Of a DNA stretch of 51,907 nt, positions 50,296 to 51,907 are shown piece after piece. Location: assembly GCA_020404105.1 (NCBI GenBank), contig JADBWH010000004.1:1-51907 (forward strand), in the 5' to 3' direction. The notes below the pieces were generated by a model that was given only the letters and a program-made list of their open reading frames with translations, had not been told where the DNA came from and did not search any database. The first letter of the stretch is position 1, and each line of letters starts with the position of its first letter. The translations under genes and the position numbers were made by a program. Source of the DNA: Pseudanabaena sp. M53BS1SP1A06MG. GTDB taxonomy: Bacteria > Cyanobacteriota > Cyanobacteriia > Pseudanabaenales > Pseudanabaenaceae.

Positions 50296-51461
50296 TGTAG
50301 AGGTCCTCCACTAATAGTTTTGGCGATCGCACTTGTGACATCCAGTGGACTTTCCGTTGCAAGCTGTGCGTACCACTTCTGGGATACTTCAGGATCTTTA
50401 CCATGAATAGTTTCAGCACGATTACGAGCCTTATTCACAATTTCCGTAGTTCTGACCTTGCGCTCCTTTTCATAACGCATTAGCGCGTCAGTAACACCTA
50501 AATTCGTCGATGCCAGATAATTCGCTAATACCCAGCCATCTTCCATTGCTTGACATCCGCCTTGCCCCAGATCAGGACAGGTGGCATGGGCAGAGTCACC
50601 CAGTAAGGCAACTCGCCCTCTAACCATACGTGAAATTGGTCCCACATCATGAATTTCAACACGCGCAACGGTTTCTGGATCAAAGCGATCAATTAGCAGT
50701 TGTACAGGTTCCGCCCAGCCCTGAAAATATTCTTTAAGTTCATTGCGATAATTATTGCGATCACTAGATGTGCCCTTGTCTAAAGGGACATCAAAAAAGA
50801 AGTAAAAGCGATCGCCAGCAACGGGCATCATCGAAGCACGTTTATGTTCGCCCACGTAGATCGACCAGATATCGGCAGGGGCAAGGTCATCACTTATGGG
50901 TACTAAGCCATTCCAATTGACATAGCCTCCATACTTTGGTTCTATTTTTTTGCTGAGGACATATTCTCTCAAAATAGAATGCACCCCATCAGCCGCTACT
51001 AAGAAATCACCTACAGCAGTACTGCCATCTTCAAATTTAGCTGTAATATCGAGATCACTTTCTATAACATCAATACATTTTGCCCCAAGAGTTAACTTGC
51101 CCCCTGATGCTGCAAAAGCATCTAATAAAATATTTTGCAAATCGCGCCGAGCTACTGGATAAGGTCTTTGCCCAACTTCGGTAATTAAAGGTTGTAGCGA
51201 AATCTCATTTAGTAAGGTTCCTGATAAATGACGATACTCCATGCGATTCATCTGACCACCGATCGCGGCTAGCTTATCACCTAAACCAAGCCGATTTAGA
51301 ATTTTGACACCATTAGACCAGAGGGAAATCCCCGCACCAACTGGTCGAAGTTCACGGACGCGATCATAAATTTCTACATCATAGCCAACTTGACGCAGTG
51401 CAATTCCTGCCGTGAGTCCACCAATACCTGCACCAATAACTATTGCTTTTAAATCGTACAT
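50292..51461 (-). CDS. hpxO: FAD-dependent urate hydroxylase
   Basis: Flavoprotein monooxygenase that oxidises urate to 5-hydroxyisourate with NAD(P)H and O2. 389 residues: GxGxxG loop IVIGAGIGGLTAGIALRQVG (about 7-26), RPVGAGISLWSNG, RRDLQ, DG motif VAADGVHS, and GDSAHATCPDLGQGG (second FAD motif). Similarity pattern and the uraD/puuE context support HpxO over general salicylate-type hydroxylases. First gene of the operon; the palindrome GTATACTGTATAC lies just upstream of its start. Confidence 0.93.
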   Translation of the reverse strand: MYDLKAIVIGAGIGGLTAGIALRQVGYDVEIYDRVRELRPVGAGISLWSNGVKILNRLGLGDKLAAIGGQMNRMEYRHLSGTLLNEISLQPLITEVGQRPYPVARRDLQNILLDAFAASGGKLTLGAKCIDVIESDLDITAKFEDGSTAVGDFLVAADGVHSILREYVLSKKIEPKYGGYVNWNGLVPISDDLAPADIWSIYVGEHKRASMMPVAGDRFYFFFDVPLDKGTSSDRNNYRNELKEYFQGWAEPVQLLIDRFDPETVARVEIHDVGPISRMVRGRVALLGDSAHATCPDLGQGGCQAMEDGWVLANYLASTNLGVTDALMRYEKERKVRTTEIVNKARNRAETIHGKDPEVSQKWYAQLATESPLDVTSAIAKTISGGPLH

Positions 51462-51482
51462 TATAGACTACTCATATAAAAC

Positions 51483-51496
51483 GTATACTGTATACA
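51483..51496. promoter_or_regulatory. Candidate operator of the urate operon
   Basis: GTATACTGTATAC (two GTATAC half-sites separated by one base), with flanking AAAAC/CAAAAA extending the symmetry, 22-35 bases before the hpxO start codon. The position overlaps a likely promoter, which suits a repressor. No adjacent regulator gene is visible. Function is inferred. Confidence 0.55.
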
Positions 51497-51907
51497 AAAA
51501 AGCCTTGAAATGCTGTGTACTAAGTTACACATAGCAATCCTAAATGGTTTGTGGAAGCGTATCATTTAGAATTGCTACTATAGAGGGCATTTGGTTCTGA
51601 AAACATCAAATACATTCTATAGTTCTACATTCTATAGTTCCATTTGTTGATTAAGATAGTTTAAAATTTTACGCAGTTGCCCCCTTCTCAGTAAAATCAT
51701 TATTTCTTCTGTGAAATGTTTTAAACGAGGATCAAATTCTCCTAAATCTCTAATACGCTCTTGCAAAGTAACTACTCAGGCTAAAGATTTAATTCAAGCT
51801 AAAGATTTAATAATATTTTCCAAGAAGTAATCAAGGAAGAAGTAGGATTTGAAGAATAAAGCCAGAGCGAATCGTAATCGAGATGAAAGAGAGTCCACCA
51901 AAGCAAA
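51497..51907. other. Window end: family E element fragment and degenerate leftward coding remnant
   Basis: A short family E-like element at 51532-51577 (TAGCAATCCTAAATGG ... TTTAGAATTGCTA, stem nearly lost). Leftward at about 51645-51765 a 40-codon open stretch reads ERIRDLGEFDPRLKHFTEEI and ends LNYLNQQMEL with a stop; it looks like the tail of an unknown gene whose upstream part has decayed. A tandem AGCTAAAGATTTA repeat lies at about 51779-51808. Nothing more is recognisable. Confidence 0.5.

Noticed and set aside
414-51577. Possible CRISPR array from recurrent 30-100-bp repeats
   Set aside because: The repeats are dispersed singly across the window with TA or 6-8-bp flanks and self-complementary centres, with no regular spacers and no cas genes.
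51645-51765. Short leftward ORF at the window end as a real gene
   Set aside because: About 40 codons with an upstream in-frame stop and no conserved start; reported only as a possible remnant.

Overview
The window is cyanobacterial chromosome. It carries a phycocyanin chromophore lyase (CpcT family), a CruP-type carotenoid-cyclase paralogue, an SLH/OprB porin, a DUF3352 protein, a folate-biopterin MFS carrier and very many GCGATCGC (HIP1) octamers. The AT-rich composition and heavy load of small palindromic elements suggest a filamentous Pseudanabaena-like lineage; that placement is inference, since no marker gene is present. I see no rRNA, tRNA, CRISPR array or origin.

Layout. 1-0.5 kb: 3' part of an ISXO2-like transposase. 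0.7-9.5 kb: pfkA, an orphan oligopeptide-type ABC permease, a DUF3352 protein, a broken PAS signalling gene, cpcT, purD and a stand-alone HTH protein. 10.3-14.6 kb: a Liv-type binding protein, then leftward acpP-fabF and glutaminase. 14.7-15.7 kb: a graveyard of a HEPN gene, a small cyanobacterial gene and an HNH nuclease, all broken, partly by mobile elements. 16-17.6 kb: porin. 17.6-18.4 kb: a cluster of miniature elements. 18.4-22.7 kb: cupin/SDR pair, AEC transporter, 2-hydroxyacid dehydrogenase, HAD phosphatase. 23-27.9 kb: a tight unit of binding lipoprotein, Cache-HAMP-PAS hybrid histidine kinase and a small secreted protein. 28-33 kb: CruP-like protein, split GDT1/Mnx-type cation exporter, methyltransferase plus DHNA-CoA thioesterase, and DAHP synthase. 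33-38.3 kb: IS1 remnant, FHA-GAF adenylate cyclase, argD, a secreted protein and a pentapeptide-repeat protein. 38.9-47.3 kb: valS, an RlmI-like methyltransferase, an FtsH-like M41 peptidase overlapping a VanY-type carboxypeptidase, a VOC protein and the folate carrier. 47.5-48.4 kb: decayed TnpB. 48.9-51.5 kb: a leftward urate-degradation operon (hpxO-uraD-puuE) with a palindromic candidate operator.

The most unusual signal lies between the genes. At least six families of 60-150 bp palindromic elements recur, most bounded by TA and ending in short inverted repeats. One insertion interrupts a HEPN gene so cleanly that the empty site can be read and the target duplication is TA. Within a family the outer arms are conserved while the central stem changes, either by paired substitutions or entirely, yet stays almost perfectly self-complementary; one 62-bp copy has arms and no stem. 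Another family carries G-quadruplex motifs on both strands, and one copy of it sits nested in a TA element with an 8-bp TTAATTAA duplication.
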